Source: Melastoma dodecandrum
Lineage: Eukaryota; Streptophyta; Magnoliopsida; Myrtales; Melastomataceae
Direction of reading: 5' to 3'
Assembly (NCBI GenBank): GCA_029817715.1
Contig: JARUPY010000397.1
Location: forward strand, 682,001 to 746,000
DNA length: 64,000 bases
The stretch's first letter is position 1, and each line of letters begins with the position of its first letter. Shown here in pieces: positions 35,719-47,030 of the stretch. The notes beneath the pieces are model-generated. The model was given only the letters and a program-made list of their open reading frames with translations, was not told the origin of the DNA and ran no database searches. Both the position numbers and the translations under genes were made by a program.

Positions 35719-38219
35719 TCCAGGCAGGTTTGACTTGCTCAGAATATTACCGACAGTTTAATTAATCATTTTCTCTACTTGCGGCCGCCTCATACAAGAA
35801 ATCTTCTCAACAGATTGCCTTCAGTTGCATTGTCTTTCCTTGTTCTTCTCTTGGCCTACACTGGCCAAGCCACATACGGTTAAGGAAGTTCGATTCACTT
35901 ATGTCTTGAGTTTGATCAATTATGTTTTAAATCGAAATGAAATTGATGTCATTGAAAGTTTTGCATATCGTATAGTATAATGAAAACGAGTATCTTAAAT
36001 CAAATCCAAAAAGAAAGATTATTGTACATAGAGTGTAAACTTTTTGTACTTATTGTACGTACCTCAAGGTATAAAAATAACCACGCACGCCATCCCCATA
36101 ATTTAATACCATGTGGTCGTTCATTTGAGCAAAAAAAAAAATTAACGTCCTTGTGGGTTTTCTACTGGATTCGGCAGTTAGTTATCTCGAAAGGACCCTT
36201 TTTTTCTTAAAAGAACATGCTTCGGATGATTAAGTAAATATTTAAATAACTTCTTCGGATGACTAAAACACACCGTTGAGAAATAGATGAAAGAAAAGCA
36301 TACGTCTCTCCGTGTTCGATTTCTTTCTTCCTTCATCATCCCCGTCTTTTCTTCGATTTTGTTAGGAATTTCGACGGAGAGCTGCAGTTCAACCACCCTG
36401 TCCCTGCTTGCTACCCATACTTGAAAGGGGGGAGAGGGACGCGTCGTCGTCGAGATGGTTGCAGCAAAGGCATGGCAGGCTTGATCAGGGTCGCAAGCCT
36501 GGTGCAGACTTTCATATGCATTCAAGAAGCATTGAGGCAGGGCGATTATATAGTCCCGACCTTGTACCGACAGTGGCGACCGGATTTCATGACGTTGGAC
36601 TCCCTCCCTTCTCTAAAGCCAGGCGCCCTTGGGAATAAGTGCGACCACTACTAAAATGGTGGGATCCGTGTAGAATTTTAAAAGAAGTCCAGGTATCCGT
36701 GTAATTACGAAACTTTTTAGGGGGTGTCGTTGTAATTTACCAAAAAAAAGAAAGAAAGAAAGAAAGCACTGAATAAAAGAAGACCGGTTTTGCCACTAGC
36801 AAAAACATTTATGATTAAAAAAAGAATTTCGTTAATGGTGCCCTAATGTATTATTAATTTAAAATTATAAAAATAATTAATATTTTTATTATTGATATAC
36901 ACTAAGAACACCGTTAATAAAACCCTTTTTACTATTTATATTTCACGGTGTCCAATGACCGTTAACAAAACCCATAAAAAATGAAGGAAACAAAAGGTTC
37001 TCTCGTAATACACAATAGTTTGTACGGAAAAGGAAGGGTGGGTTGGGTGTGAATGGGGGGATGGATGATCTTAAAGGTTAGCTCCCCCTCCACTCACGCT
37101 TATCAGTTGAATACCAATTCCAACACCAATTCCACGTGTTGCTTAGTTTTTGGATCTATCCCCCCGCAAATACACGCAAAAGCACAACCAAAAACAACGC
37201 GTAAGCTCAGATATCCCGAATTCTATCTCTCTCTCTCTTTTCCGTTGAATTTATCATAAAATTCTTTTTCATTTATTGTTTGGTTTGGGGTGGGGGGGAT
37301 AAATTTATAGGCACGTGAATAACGTGTCGGGGAGTGATTGGTTGGCGGCGGACGTGGAAAATGGAAGGAGATTAAAAAAAAAAAAGAGCGACGGAAATAG
37401 GCAGCTGAGGATGAAATGTCCGAAATACCCCTCAAATTCCCGTAATTAAATTTTGGGAATTATATATATCTTTGAGAGTGAAGGGTGAAAGGGGAGATTT
37501 GGAGTGGTCCACATCACAACCCTATTCTTTTTTTCTTAAAGTCCCACTCCTCAACTATCTAATATTATTTATTTAATGAATAACCCATTTGCTAGGGTTT
37601 TGTGGTAACGTGGAGTTTTATATGGTGTTACGACAAAGCCTCGTTCGGACAATCCATCATAATAGACATGTATGATGGGCATGTAATAATACAATTTAAG
37701 ACGAGTGTACGCCCAACACGTCGAGCAGAAACAAAAGGCCATTCCACCCACAACCCTTTTGTTGTTAATATTTGTCCCAGGTAGGACTGATTGCTTTCAT
37801 CCAAAGTGGGGGGAGACTCGTGTCTTCCTTCTCCACCCGTTTCTTTTTTCTTCCACGCCCATATAAACTTTTCACCCTGGAAAATTTCGGGTTGGAATTT
37901 TTAGGGGAGCGAGAGCAATGATTAAGTTTGGAATATGACTCGGGGGTTAATGGAAATAGCTGTTTCCAGTAGTTGTTTTTAACTTTTGGATTTTTCTAAA
38001 GCTATGTCATTGTAAAGAGTTGGAATTTGGGACGACGGTTCTTTTTTTTTTTTAAAAAAAAAAACAAAACATCGAGTAAAGAAGTCATGTTTATAACCAG
38101 TCTTAAGGATTCTTCCTCCCCGTCACGCGAACACACCGCCGGGGGGGGGGAAGAAGTAAATTAAGGAGGAAGCGGGGGGTATTTTTGTCATTCCATTCAG
38201 GATCCGATTACCGAGCTAA
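35719..38219. other. Intergenic, small repeats only
   Basis: No gene recognised. The plus-strand frame 36421-36654 (78 codons) has no known domain. A (GAAA)n run lies near 36750-36768. A short hairpin repeat is at 36831-36917. CT-rich promoter-like runs begin near 37225. Confidence 0.4.
36831..36917. repeat. Short AT-rich hairpin, MITE-like
   Basis: GTTAATGGTGCCCTAATGTA at the left is imperfectly reverse-complemented at the right end (ACACTAAGAACACCGTTAAT). Confidence 0.4.
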
Positions 38220-38427
38220 CCGTGGTTAAAAAGTGGGGGGGATCAGCGGTGTCGATCTTATCCAAACTTTCTCTGTCTTCCCCACTTCCAAGTAAAGCCT
38301 TCCTTTCCCCTTCTCTCTCTACTCTCTCTCTCTCCCAATTTCATTTACGTGATTCTGTTCGTGTCCTCCCCCACCCCACCCCGCCCCTCCTCTTATTCGC
38401 CGGAGCACCACTCTCTTCTTTTCCAAG

Positions 38428-39668
38428 GTAAATCTGACCAAGGATTGTTCTCCAGTTCCTCTGTGTGTGTTGGTCTGTCTGTCGGGGTTTGATGCCCTTT
38501 CGATTGAGTTCTCGTCCGCATCCGCATGCCTCGCTGGGGTACAGGAATGATTTCTGTTCTGTCTGAAGGAGAGTCGTCCCGTTGTCCGCGGGTCCCTTAG
38601 TATTTTCCCGGAACGATGTCCTCATCCCCCCCCCCCTCCTTTTCTTAAAACTTGTTGTTTCGGGAAGTTGTGGGTTGTTGATTTCGGTTTGAGATTATCT
38701 AGTTTGGTTGGAATTCCCGTTGTGTAGAGAATTTTTTTTAAGTATGTGTGACTTGGGGATTTGGTTGATTCTTCCCCGTCTTTAGACGTGTTCTTTGTTT
38801 GCCGCCGTTTTGTTGGATTTCTCTTAATCTTACGGTTATCATACGGGGGAAGTCGTGAAGGTGTTATGGGCTTACAGGGGGAGTTGTTCTCATGAGTCGA
38901 AACACAAACAAGGTAGCGCCTTTGTTCACTATGCGAGGGATGTCCGGTTTTTTTCAGCTGGTTCCTGTCGGAGTTATCCTGCTACCTTGGAATTAACTTA
39001 CTTTTGTCATTAATTGTTTGGTTTGATTAACTTTTGAACTAGTTCTTGTCGGTATTTTAGGAACTCTGGACATTCTTATGCTTTTTTTTGTTCGCTAAAT
39101 ATAAATTAATTGGGTCACCTCAGTGCTTATGTATATTCATTTTTCTTATGCATGAAATAAATAGAAGTGTTTTGTAAGTATCACTGCAAAGATGGAGATT
39201 CTATGATGCATGGACTTCCTCGTTCTAGGCTTATTGAAAACTAAGCGTAGTTCATTATGGATGCTAGAGTCAAATTTATATTTTCTTTTCTTTCCTTGGA
39301 GAGGGGAGGGGCACTGCTTTGTTTATCCCTGGTCATGGCTCAATAAATAACGGGGACCATTAGAGTTGGACCACATAGTTTTGATTACACTAGTGAAGTA
39401 CATTTTCAATAGTTATAAGTCTACCTTAGATCTTATTATATACTGGATTAGGGTATTAGACTCAGGGAGTTCATGAAGGAGATGTGTCTTTCTTTGAGAG
39501 TCCTGTTTGTTCTAATAAGTTGTCAATACATCTTGTTTTCCATCTAATGGGTGGTGATGATTCAATCTCATTGGCAACAGTTCTGATCGCAGTATATGTG
39601 TAGTGGACCACTAGTACGATAGTGATACAACTGATTTGAATTGTTTTCTACCGTTTTCTATTCTGCAG
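38428..39668 (+). other. 5'-UTR intron of the TPS gene
   Basis: A donor TTCCAAG/GTAAATC at 38428 and an acceptor TTCTGCAG at 39661-39668 frame a 1241-bp intron. The upstream leader is CT-rich (38262-38427), and 31 nt of leader remain before the ATG at 39700. Leader introns are common in plant class II TPS genes. Confidence 0.6.
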
Positions 39669-39699
39669 GTTATTATTGTCATCTCTCTTCATACTAACT

Positions 39700-42436
39700 A
39701 TGGATTCAAGATCATACCGGAGTTTTTCAGATATAGCCGGCGAGGATTTTTTGGATTTCTCCCTTACCACTAGACCCCTCCCAAGAGTTATTAAGGCGTC
39801 TGGAATTATATCTGATTTTGATGGCTATGGCAGTAGTGAAGCAGATTCTGATGCCACTTCATCTTGTTTCAATGAACGGAAAATTTTAGTAGCAAATATG
39901 TTGCCATTGCATGCCAAGAGGGATCCAGAAACTGGGAAATGGAGTTTCAGTTGGGATGAAGATTCCATACTGTTACAGATTAAGGATGGCTTTACCCCGG
40001 AATCTGAGATAATTTATGTCGGGTCTTTGAAGGTTGAAATTGATGCGGTTGACCAGGATGAAATTGCACAGAAGTTATTAGAGGAGTTCAATTGTGTTCC
40101 CACATTTTTGCCTCAAGATCTTCAAAAGAAGTTCTATCTTGGTTTCTGCAAGCAGCAGCTGTGGCCTCTTTTCCACTATATGCTTCCGATGTGTCCAGAC
40201 CATGGTGACCGTTTTGACCGTTTGCTGTGGCAGGCATATGTATCTGCCAACAAAATTTTTGCTGACAAGGTAATGGAAGTAATTAGTCCAGAGGACGACT
40301 TTGTTTGGGTTCATGACTACCACTTGATGGCTCTGCCAACATTTCTAAGGAAACGATTTAATCGGGTAAAACTTGGATTCTTCCTGCACAGTCCATTCCC
40401 ATCATCCGAAATATACCGAACCCTGCCTGTCCGGTATGAAATACTGAGGGCATTGCTTAATTGTGACCTCATTGGGTTCCATACATTTGATTATGCACGC
40501 CACTTTCTCTCATGCTGCAGCAGAATGTTGGGATTAGATTATGAATCTAAGCGAGGTCACATAGGACTAGATTATTTTGGGCGGACAGTTTACATTAAGA
40601 TCTTGCCTATGGGTGTTCATATGGGCCGGCTTGAAAAGGTGCTCAATCTTCCTACTACTTCAGATATCGTAAAGCAAATCAGAGAACAATTCAAGGGCCA
40701 AAAGATGATTCTGGGGGTTGATGACATGGACATCTTCAAGGGCATCAGCCTTAAGCTTCTCGCAATGGAGCAACTTTTGCAACAGGAACCTCAGCTGCGA
40801 GGGAATGTTGTGCTTGTTCAAATTGTTAATCCTGCAAGGGGCTCTGGAAAAGATGTCGAAGAAGCTAAAGTGGAGACATACAACACCGCTGTGAGAATAA
40901 ATAATAAGTATGGATCTAATGAGTACAAGCCTGTTGTTTTGATCGATCGACACGTTCCTCGCTATGAGAAGAGTGCTTACTATGCAGTGGCTGAATGTTG
41001 CATAGTGAATGCCGTGAGAGATGGGATGAACTTGGTCCCGTACAAGTACATTGTTTGCAGGCAGGGCACTTCTAAAATGAATCATGCATTAGGCATATCG
41101 GAGGCGACTCCTCGCACAAGCATGCTTGTTGTGTCTGAATTCATCGGTTGCTCGCCCTCTTTGAGCGGGGCAATCAGGGTCAACCCCTGGGATATTGATG
41201 CCGTGGCTGATGCTCTAAGTATGGCTATTACCGCGAGTGAGGTTGAGAAGCAGTTGCGGCATGAGAAACACTACAAGTATGTGAGCTCTCACGACGTGGC
41301 TTATTGGGCACGCAGCTTTATGCAAGACCTAGAGAGAGCATGCCATGATCACTACAAGAAACGGTGTTGGGGCATTGGTTTGGGACTAGGTTTCAGAGTC
41401 CTATCTCTCTCGCCGAGCTTCAGGAAGCTAACCTTCGACCACATCGTCTCTTCATACAAGAGGTCGAAGAAAAGGGCCATATTTCTTGACTATGATGGTA
41501 CCGTTGTCCCTGAAACATCTATTAGTAAGACTCCTAGTCCAGAGGTCCTTTCTGTTTTATCCAGCCTCTGCAATGACCCGAAAAACACGGTATTCATCGT
41601 GAGCGGTAGAGGGAAGGACTCCCTGAGCAATTGGCTCGCTCCTTGTGAAAAGCTCGGAATAGCTGCTGAGCACGGCTACTTTTTGAGGTAAGTAGAGTGC
41701 AACTGTCGACTTTCAATCCATGTCCTTTGATTACACAGCTAGTTCGTTGGCCTTCCTGCAGGTGGAATAAGAGCACTGAATGGGAAACCTGTGCCTCAAC
41801 TGCTGATCTTGACTGGAAGAACATTGTAGAACCCATCATGAAATTGTACATGGAGGCAACTGATGGGTCCAGCATAGAGTACAAGGAGAGTGCCTTGGTC
41901 TGGCATCATCAGGACGCTGACCCAGACTTTGGTTCATGCCAGGCCAAAGAATTGTTGGTTCACTTGGAAAGCGTGCTTGCAAATGAAGCTGCCTTCGTCA
42001 AGAGGGGACACCACATAGTTGAAGTGAATCCCCAGGTTTGTTTACATGTCAAGCCATTACCCACCTCTGTTACTTCCATGTCTTTATCTCATTTGTAACG
42101 GCTGCTATCTGCTGGCAGGGAGTAAGCAAAGGAGTAGTTACCGAGAGGGTGCTGAGCTCGCTGGTGGGTCGTGGCGAGCCATTAGACTTTGTAATTTGCA
42201 TAGGTGACGATAGATCCGACGAGGACATGTTCGAGAGCATACTGAGCTCCGTCTCCGGTCCTTCCACCCCAGAGATCTTCGCTTGCACAGTAGGCCAGAA
42301 GCCTAGCAAGGCCAAATATTACCTAGACGATGTGGCAGAAGTTGTGAAATTGCTCCAGTGCCTTGCTATCACTGCTACGTGCCCCAGGCTGAGGAACGCC
42401 CTGCAGGCGCAAGTAGCCTTCGAAAGTACTGCCTGA
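39700..42436 (+). CDS. TPS9: Class II trehalose-6-phosphate synthase/phosphatase-like protein
   Basis: Two-domain protein of the plant class II TPS family (TPS8/9/10 type), thought to sense or regulate sugar status more than to make trehalose-6-phosphate. Exons 39700-41687, 41762-42035, 42119-42436, phases closing over 2580 nt (859 aa). The GT20 domain covers about residues 60-545 (FVWVHDYHLMALP, FFLHSPFPSSE, LGVDDMDIFKGISLK, YYAVAECCIVNAVRDGMNL). The TPP domain runs from about 590, with the nucleophile motif FLDYDGT at about 594-600 and GDDRSDEDMF at about 783. The ATG at 39700 (MDSRSYRSFSD) is chosen; a longer frame upstream begins only with TTG. It has intact length and no breaks. The TPS8, 9 or 10 assignment is approximate. 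Confidence 0.95.
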
Positions 42437-43057
42437 ATCATCATCCCTCTTGGGAGTGACTGTGCAGGGTGTGAAGACAATCAATCAGGCTTTTGACAGT
42501 GTCGACCCCGACCAAGTTGGGGATGGACATGGGCAATGTAAGTTTTTCTGTATGTGTTATTCTGTGCTTTAGAGGATGAGGAGTTTTTGGTGGCGCCGAC
42601 CTTACATCTTTTACATAGTATTATGTCTATATATATGAAACATTTGGTTGGTAATAACCACCGACTAGGTAGGCGGCCATCGATTTGTACAGGGAGAAAC
42701 ATTTGTTCGGTATTTAAGGGCTTTTCTTTTTGTCATTTCCCGTGGTGGTTTTAGTGTTCGATTTTGAGTCTAAAAAACTGCAATTGGGAAGTTTTCGTCA
42801 ATAACAAGGGGGTTAGGTTAGTGGTAACAATGGGTTGGTTGGTTGACAGACGATTCTACCTCCTCATCTGCGAGTCTCCTCAGATAGACGTCGAATGGTT
42901 GGGAATTCGGTAATCATTGTTTTAAGACTCAGAAAGGAGAACAGAAGAAGTTAGTTCACTTGAACTCGTGGGCGTTAGGGTGGATATATAATCCCACCCG
43001 TGAGATTGAACTCATTCCTTTACGTTTTGTGGTACTTTCTCATTTTATTTAATTACG
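42437..43057. other. TPS 3' UTR and short intergenic
   Basis: Probable 3' UTR to about 42750. Nothing else recognised. Confidence 0.4.
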
Positions 43058-43502
43058 ATGCGGAATTTCGATCCCGAGCTGCTGCCACCAGCCATTGTAT
43101 CCCCGCAACGGGAGAAGCGTCGCAATTGTCAAGGTTAGTCTTTTCTAGCTTTAAGTGAAAAGCATTTCTTGCAAGTTATATTTTGATTCCTTGAGCTTTT
43201 CAGCCATGAGGACCACAAAACGTAAAGTGTGGCAGAGAAAATATCATGATTCCGAGGAAGATGCTTACAGCCTTCTTGAGAGTCTTGAAACAGATGAGAG
43301 GGGCTCGACCACTGTATCAGACATCCCAGGAGATGGAAACACCGTTAAAGTGAGCATCGTCCTGTCCGGATACTCTTCCCTAACTTTGGATATCAACAAG
43401 GTTCCCATTCCAGAACCAGTACCACTTCCAAGCGAGTGGCAAACATGGAAGCCTACTACAACAAAATCCACAGGAATCACTGCACGAGAAAGAGTAAAAT
43501 GA
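43058..43502 (+). CDS. Small unidentified protein, two exons
   Basis: Exons 43058-43133 and 43204-43502 join at GT-AG with phase kept, giving 124 aa from ATG ([20 protein letters not shown]) to TGA. The product is hydrophilic, basic near residues 18-35 ([16 protein letters not shown]), acidic at [17 protein letters not shown], and has a Pro-rich stretch [17 protein letters not shown]. There is no signal peptide, membrane segment or known domain. A TATTTAATTA sequence lies just before the ATG. It could be a real lineage-specific gene or a truncated fragment. The next unit, a tubulin fragment, abuts it on the other strand. Confidence 0.4.
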
Positions 43503-43539
43503 AATTCATGTCTGCGAACGCTTTTAGTAAGACTGGCTA

Positions 43540-43921
43540 CTTCAGATAGATAGGTTCACTCGACATCCTAACAAAAAGTGAAAGGAGACAAGAAACAGCA
43601 ATTTCACCCTGAAGACAATTGCCTCCTTCCACACAACATCGAGTATGGAATCGATAAGCTCGGCTCCAGAGCAAGACTGACAAAAAACAACAGTTGTTGT
43701 CTGGCCTGAATATCTGACTATAAGGGTCAATCCTCACACTGTCCAAGGTCCCAGGCTCCAGATCCATGAGCACAACAAGGGGACCATAGCGACCCACTGA
43801 TGCCGCACTCTAGCTGGAAGTCAGAGATTCTGCTGTACTGTCCGTTGGGATGAATGTCCCCGAATGTGGATCCAATCTGGTTTCCACAGTGCACACCTTG
43901 AATGTGCAGAATTTCTTTCAA
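43540..43921 (-). pseudogene. Beta-tubulin N-terminal fragment, frameshifted
   Basis: Minus-strand translation from 43921 begins [20 protein letters not shown], the beta-tubulin start with changes. It continues through [14 protein letters not shown], then in another frame [19 protein letters not shown] and YSQIFRPDN, then [15 protein letters not shown] in a third. About 130 residues are covered, close to the length of the first coding exon of plant beta-tubulin genes. The GTPase and later parts are missing and several frameshifts and small losses occur, so it is non-functional. Confidence 0.85.
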
Positions 43922-45120
43922 ATTTCTTCAACTGGCAGGTAGAAGACATACATATTCACATTAGCGCATGCCAAAAGATTGTAAACTTAAAAGACGGGAA
44001 ATCAAGCACAAACACTTCTGCAATTATCGCTAACCAAGCAGCTTCAAATCGAATGCAGGCTTGCTTCAACACTCCTCAATGCTGATCAATATTTTGCAGA
44101 ACAACCTGATCTGCATTTCAACCAACAATCGCCACAAGTAATATAACACCTACAGAGACGCATAATGTTTCTCACATGCATTTCCAGGGCAACATCACTG
44201 CGATATCTGCCCAAAGCAACCAGAAAAATCGACCAGCGAAGCCAGAAAATAATAGAAAAGGCGTGGATATAGAAGAAGGGAAAAGACAGAAGCAAATCCA
44301 TGCCTTGGCAACATCCTCCGTCGTACATAACCTTGACTAAGATGCTCCCCGGGTAGAACTTCCTGAGACAATCTCTACAACACTTGCCCTGACGAGGTAC
44401 GTGAAACATGAAAAGGAAGCAGAAAATTTGAAATGCTGGAAATTGTAGGATGTCGAGTGGATGATCGAGAAAACCTTATGGCCGTCCTTCTTTCACGAAT
44501 GCCTTGCCGTTTCTAAAGATGTCCATGGAAGGTGTTGATCATATGCAAAGAAGACCGACGGAGTACCAGAGGTGGATGGTGAACTTCCAACATATTCTTG
44601 GATATAACTAGATCGAATATATAGACAAGCTCCTTGATCGAATGAGAAATAATGACTGGATATGCAGGGATCAAAGCTGCATGCAAAGCGGCTGCTCTCC
44701 CATTTGAGCTACATCCCCGTATCGCTAGTAGCCCACGACAAATTTTTAGTAACTATGGATGTCAATTATGAGTCCACAGCAACGAGATAATTTGAATACT
44801 AAATCCGAACCTGCAAGCTACTTTTGCTGTTATTATACCATAAAAATAGTCGGCAATTACATGTAAGATCTGGCCAAGAGCCTTCACCAATATTTACAGC
44901 AACAACATGACATGCTTTTATCCAGTCTTCACTTGAAAGAGACAAAGAAACCGAGGATGTCCTTCAGCACACTGATGAAGTCATCGTCGTCCTCTGCCGG
45001 TGAAGGGCTGGGCACAACGATGACCCGATTAGTAGGGTGCATGTTTTCCACATTGAACAAGCAAAGTGCGGTGCTAAGACCGTTCTCCCCTTGGTTCAAG
45101 GCTAGGCATTTTTCATGCAC
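43922..45120. other. Intergenic with decayed fragments
   Basis: No intact gene. A minus-strand frame at 44409-44086 (107 codons, Cys-rich) and another at 45153-44929 (ending DDDDFISVLKDILGFFVSFK) are unrecognised. A truncated tRNA is listed separately. Confidence 0.35.
44657..44718 (-). pseudogene. Truncated tRNA-Ala (UGC)
   Basis: The minus strand begins GGGGATGTAGCTCAAATGG, as nuclear tRNA-Ala does, with an anticodon arm around CTTTGCATG (UGC). It ends TTTGATCCCTGCATATCCA. It is 62 nt long, about 11 short, because the variable loop and the 5' side of the T stem are missing. The acceptor stem also has mispairs. It cannot make a normal tRNA. Confidence 0.75.
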
Positions 45121-45235
45121 GGGGGTTTGAACCCATGATCGCCCTGATACCATGTAGAAACTTTATGTTTGACCTAAAACCTTAAGCTGTTAGGTGATGC
45201 TTGATTTATATTTTATATCTTAACACATATATGCG
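45121..45235 (-). repeat. LTR/TRIM-like remnant with primer-site-like sequence
   Basis: The minus strand holds ACATGGTATCAGGGCGATCA next to GGGTTCAAACCCCCGTGCA, preceded by TTAGGTGATGC- and TTAACA-like terminal words. This resembles the end of an LTR plus a Met-tRNA primer site. Boundaries are unknown. Confidence 0.4.
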
Positions 45236-45317
45236 AATGCCCTGTACCAATTCCACATGTGGATCTCCAAATACTAATTTATGTTTGTAACCGAAATTCA
45301 TCAGACTTGGAGATGAG

Positions 45318-45460
45318 ATGTTGTTTACTCGCACAGGAGTACCGCGCATTCGAACGGCTCCTTCTGTTGGGGGGCCACTCTTGGCGATTTCCCCGAAGAG
45401 GAAACGGGGAGGGAGTGGATGATGGCCTGGTCGAGACCGGAGTCATGAATAAGCTTTGTA
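45318..45460 (-). pseudogene. Fragment of an ATL RING-H2 gene
   Basis: About 140 bp are closely similar to 54500-54645 in the intact ATL gene, in the same orientation. The minus strand encodes [15 protein letters not shown], then after a one-base loss in a run of A, EPFECAV and the start of the RING. A stop follows. It is a partial copy without a promoter or complete domain. Confidence 0.8.
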
Positions 45461-45479
45461 AGAAAGTTATATGATGTAT

Positions 45480-45920
45480 ATGGACACTCATCAGTTAATG
45501 ACCAAATAAACTGATAAATGATTTGATTTTTTTGTGTTTGGTTGGACTTTTTTAACGATGGTGCAGAAAAAGAGGATCTCGCCTGAAAACTAACTTCTGT
45601 TAAACTAAACTAAAAATTGTATATTTTTAATTTATATTTTTCAAAAATAGTTTTTCTTTTAATATTCTAAACAGAAGTGAAGTTAAACTTTGGAAGGGGA
45701 TGGAGAAGCTGAATTTGATTTTTTCTTTAATTTTTTTTTAACCTTCATAGATTAATCGGGTTTGTGCACGATCTAAATGAAGATGTAGTATATGTTAAAA
45801 AAAGTTAACGAACTCAAGCATAATTTACCTAGTATTAACCACGAAGCTTATTTTATAATGAGAAGAGTTGTGATACGTCACAGGACAACTAAGGGAAAGT
45901 ATCTAAAAGAATATATATAT
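45480..45920. other. AT-rich flank, nothing recognised
   Basis: AT-rich sequence between the ATL fragment and the foldback element. No gene seen. Confidence 0.5.
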
Positions 45921-45931
45921 GTGGAGAGACA

Positions 45932-47019
45932 GGAACGTGTAAGTAACGGTACTTAGCATGTCATAAATTTCATCGATTCTTAGTATATTTTGTATTAAAA
46001 ATCAACGAAATTTAGTAATTCCCCGAATTCGCCTCAAAGTTATTCGGCAACAGGCCGATGGGCTTAGTACATATTTAGTACAATTGAACGAATTTTTACT
46101 AAATTCGTGTCTTAAACCCGCTAAAATGTAGTAAAAAATGTTGGTAAATTACTAAACTTTTATTTTTTTTAGTATATTTTACTAAAAGAGTCCCTTAATG
46201 GGCCGATTTTTTAGTAAACCTACTAAGCCTATTATTATACACTTTAATACTTTTTTTACTAAAATAGTTTGGTAAATTACTAAATTAATCAAAAATTTAG
46301 TAAAAATTTGTAAAACTTTAATACATTTTTACTAAAAATTTGGTAATTTACGAAGTAACTGTTCGACCTAGTAAATTATTAAAGTATTACCAAATTTTTC
46401 ATATAGGCTTGGTAAAAACGTACATGTTTTTATTAAGCTCACACCCTTTTTACTACTTCCTTTAGTAATTATGTACAAAAAATATTTAGTAATTTACTAA
46501 ATTGTACAGTTTGGTAAATTACTAAACTTTTTTAGTACATAAGTAGTAAAAAGGGCGTGAGCTTGGTAAAAAGTTTAGTAAAACGTTAATACTTTACCAA
46601 GTTGAACAATTACTTAGTACATTACCAAACTTTATAATAAAAATGTACAAATAGTTTACGAACATTTTACTAAACTAATCAGAAATTTAGTAATTTACCA
46701 AACAATTTTAGTAAAAAAAGTACTAAACTGTAGAGTAACAGACTTAGTACATTTTTACTAACGATTTACTAAAATATCAGCCCATTAAGGGGCTCTTTTA
46801 GTAAAATATACTAAAAAAATAAAAGTTTAGTAATTTACCAACATTATTTAGTACATTTTAGCGGGCTTGTTGACGCGAATTTAGTAAAAGTTCGTTCAAT
46901 TATACTAAATATGTACTAAGCACATTGATCCGTTATCAAACTAATTCGAGGCATGTAATAAATTTCATCGATATTTAGTACAAAATATATCACGAAATTT
47001 AGTAATGGCTAGCCTCTTC
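45932..47019. mobile_element. Foldback transposon: 1.09-kb palindrome with flanking direct repeat
   Basis: The left half is the reverse complement of the right half around a centre near 46490-46500. For example CCCTTAATGGG at 46192 pairs with 46781-46791, CCCGCTAAAATGTA at 46117 with 46852-46865, and AGCTCACACCCT at 46436 with 46552-46563 (one mismatch). Arms are about 500 bp and highly matched by eye. The 11-bp sequence GTGGAGAGACA directly flanks it at 45921-45931 and 47020-47030, as expected for insertion. The arms are built from about 37 copies of TTAGTA/TACTAA. There is no ORF. Plant foldback elements (FARE, SoFT) and long-TIR Mutator elements are the nearest known classes. Confidence 0.85.
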
Positions 47020-47030
47020 GTGGAGAGACA

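Noticed and set aside
36421..36654. Plus-strand 78-codon frame in a GC-richer patch
   Set aside because: No recognised domain, no splice partners, no conserved start context.
38222..38431. Upstream coding exon of the TPS gene
   Set aside because: The frame opens only with GTG, is Ser/Pro-rich low complexity, and does not join the conserved N-terminus. It is better read as CT-rich leader.
44086..44409. Cys-rich minus-strand frame of 107 codons, considered as a small secreted protein
   Set aside because: No signal peptide or regular Cys spacing, and the internal hydrophobic stretch looks like chance. It lies among pseudogene fragments.
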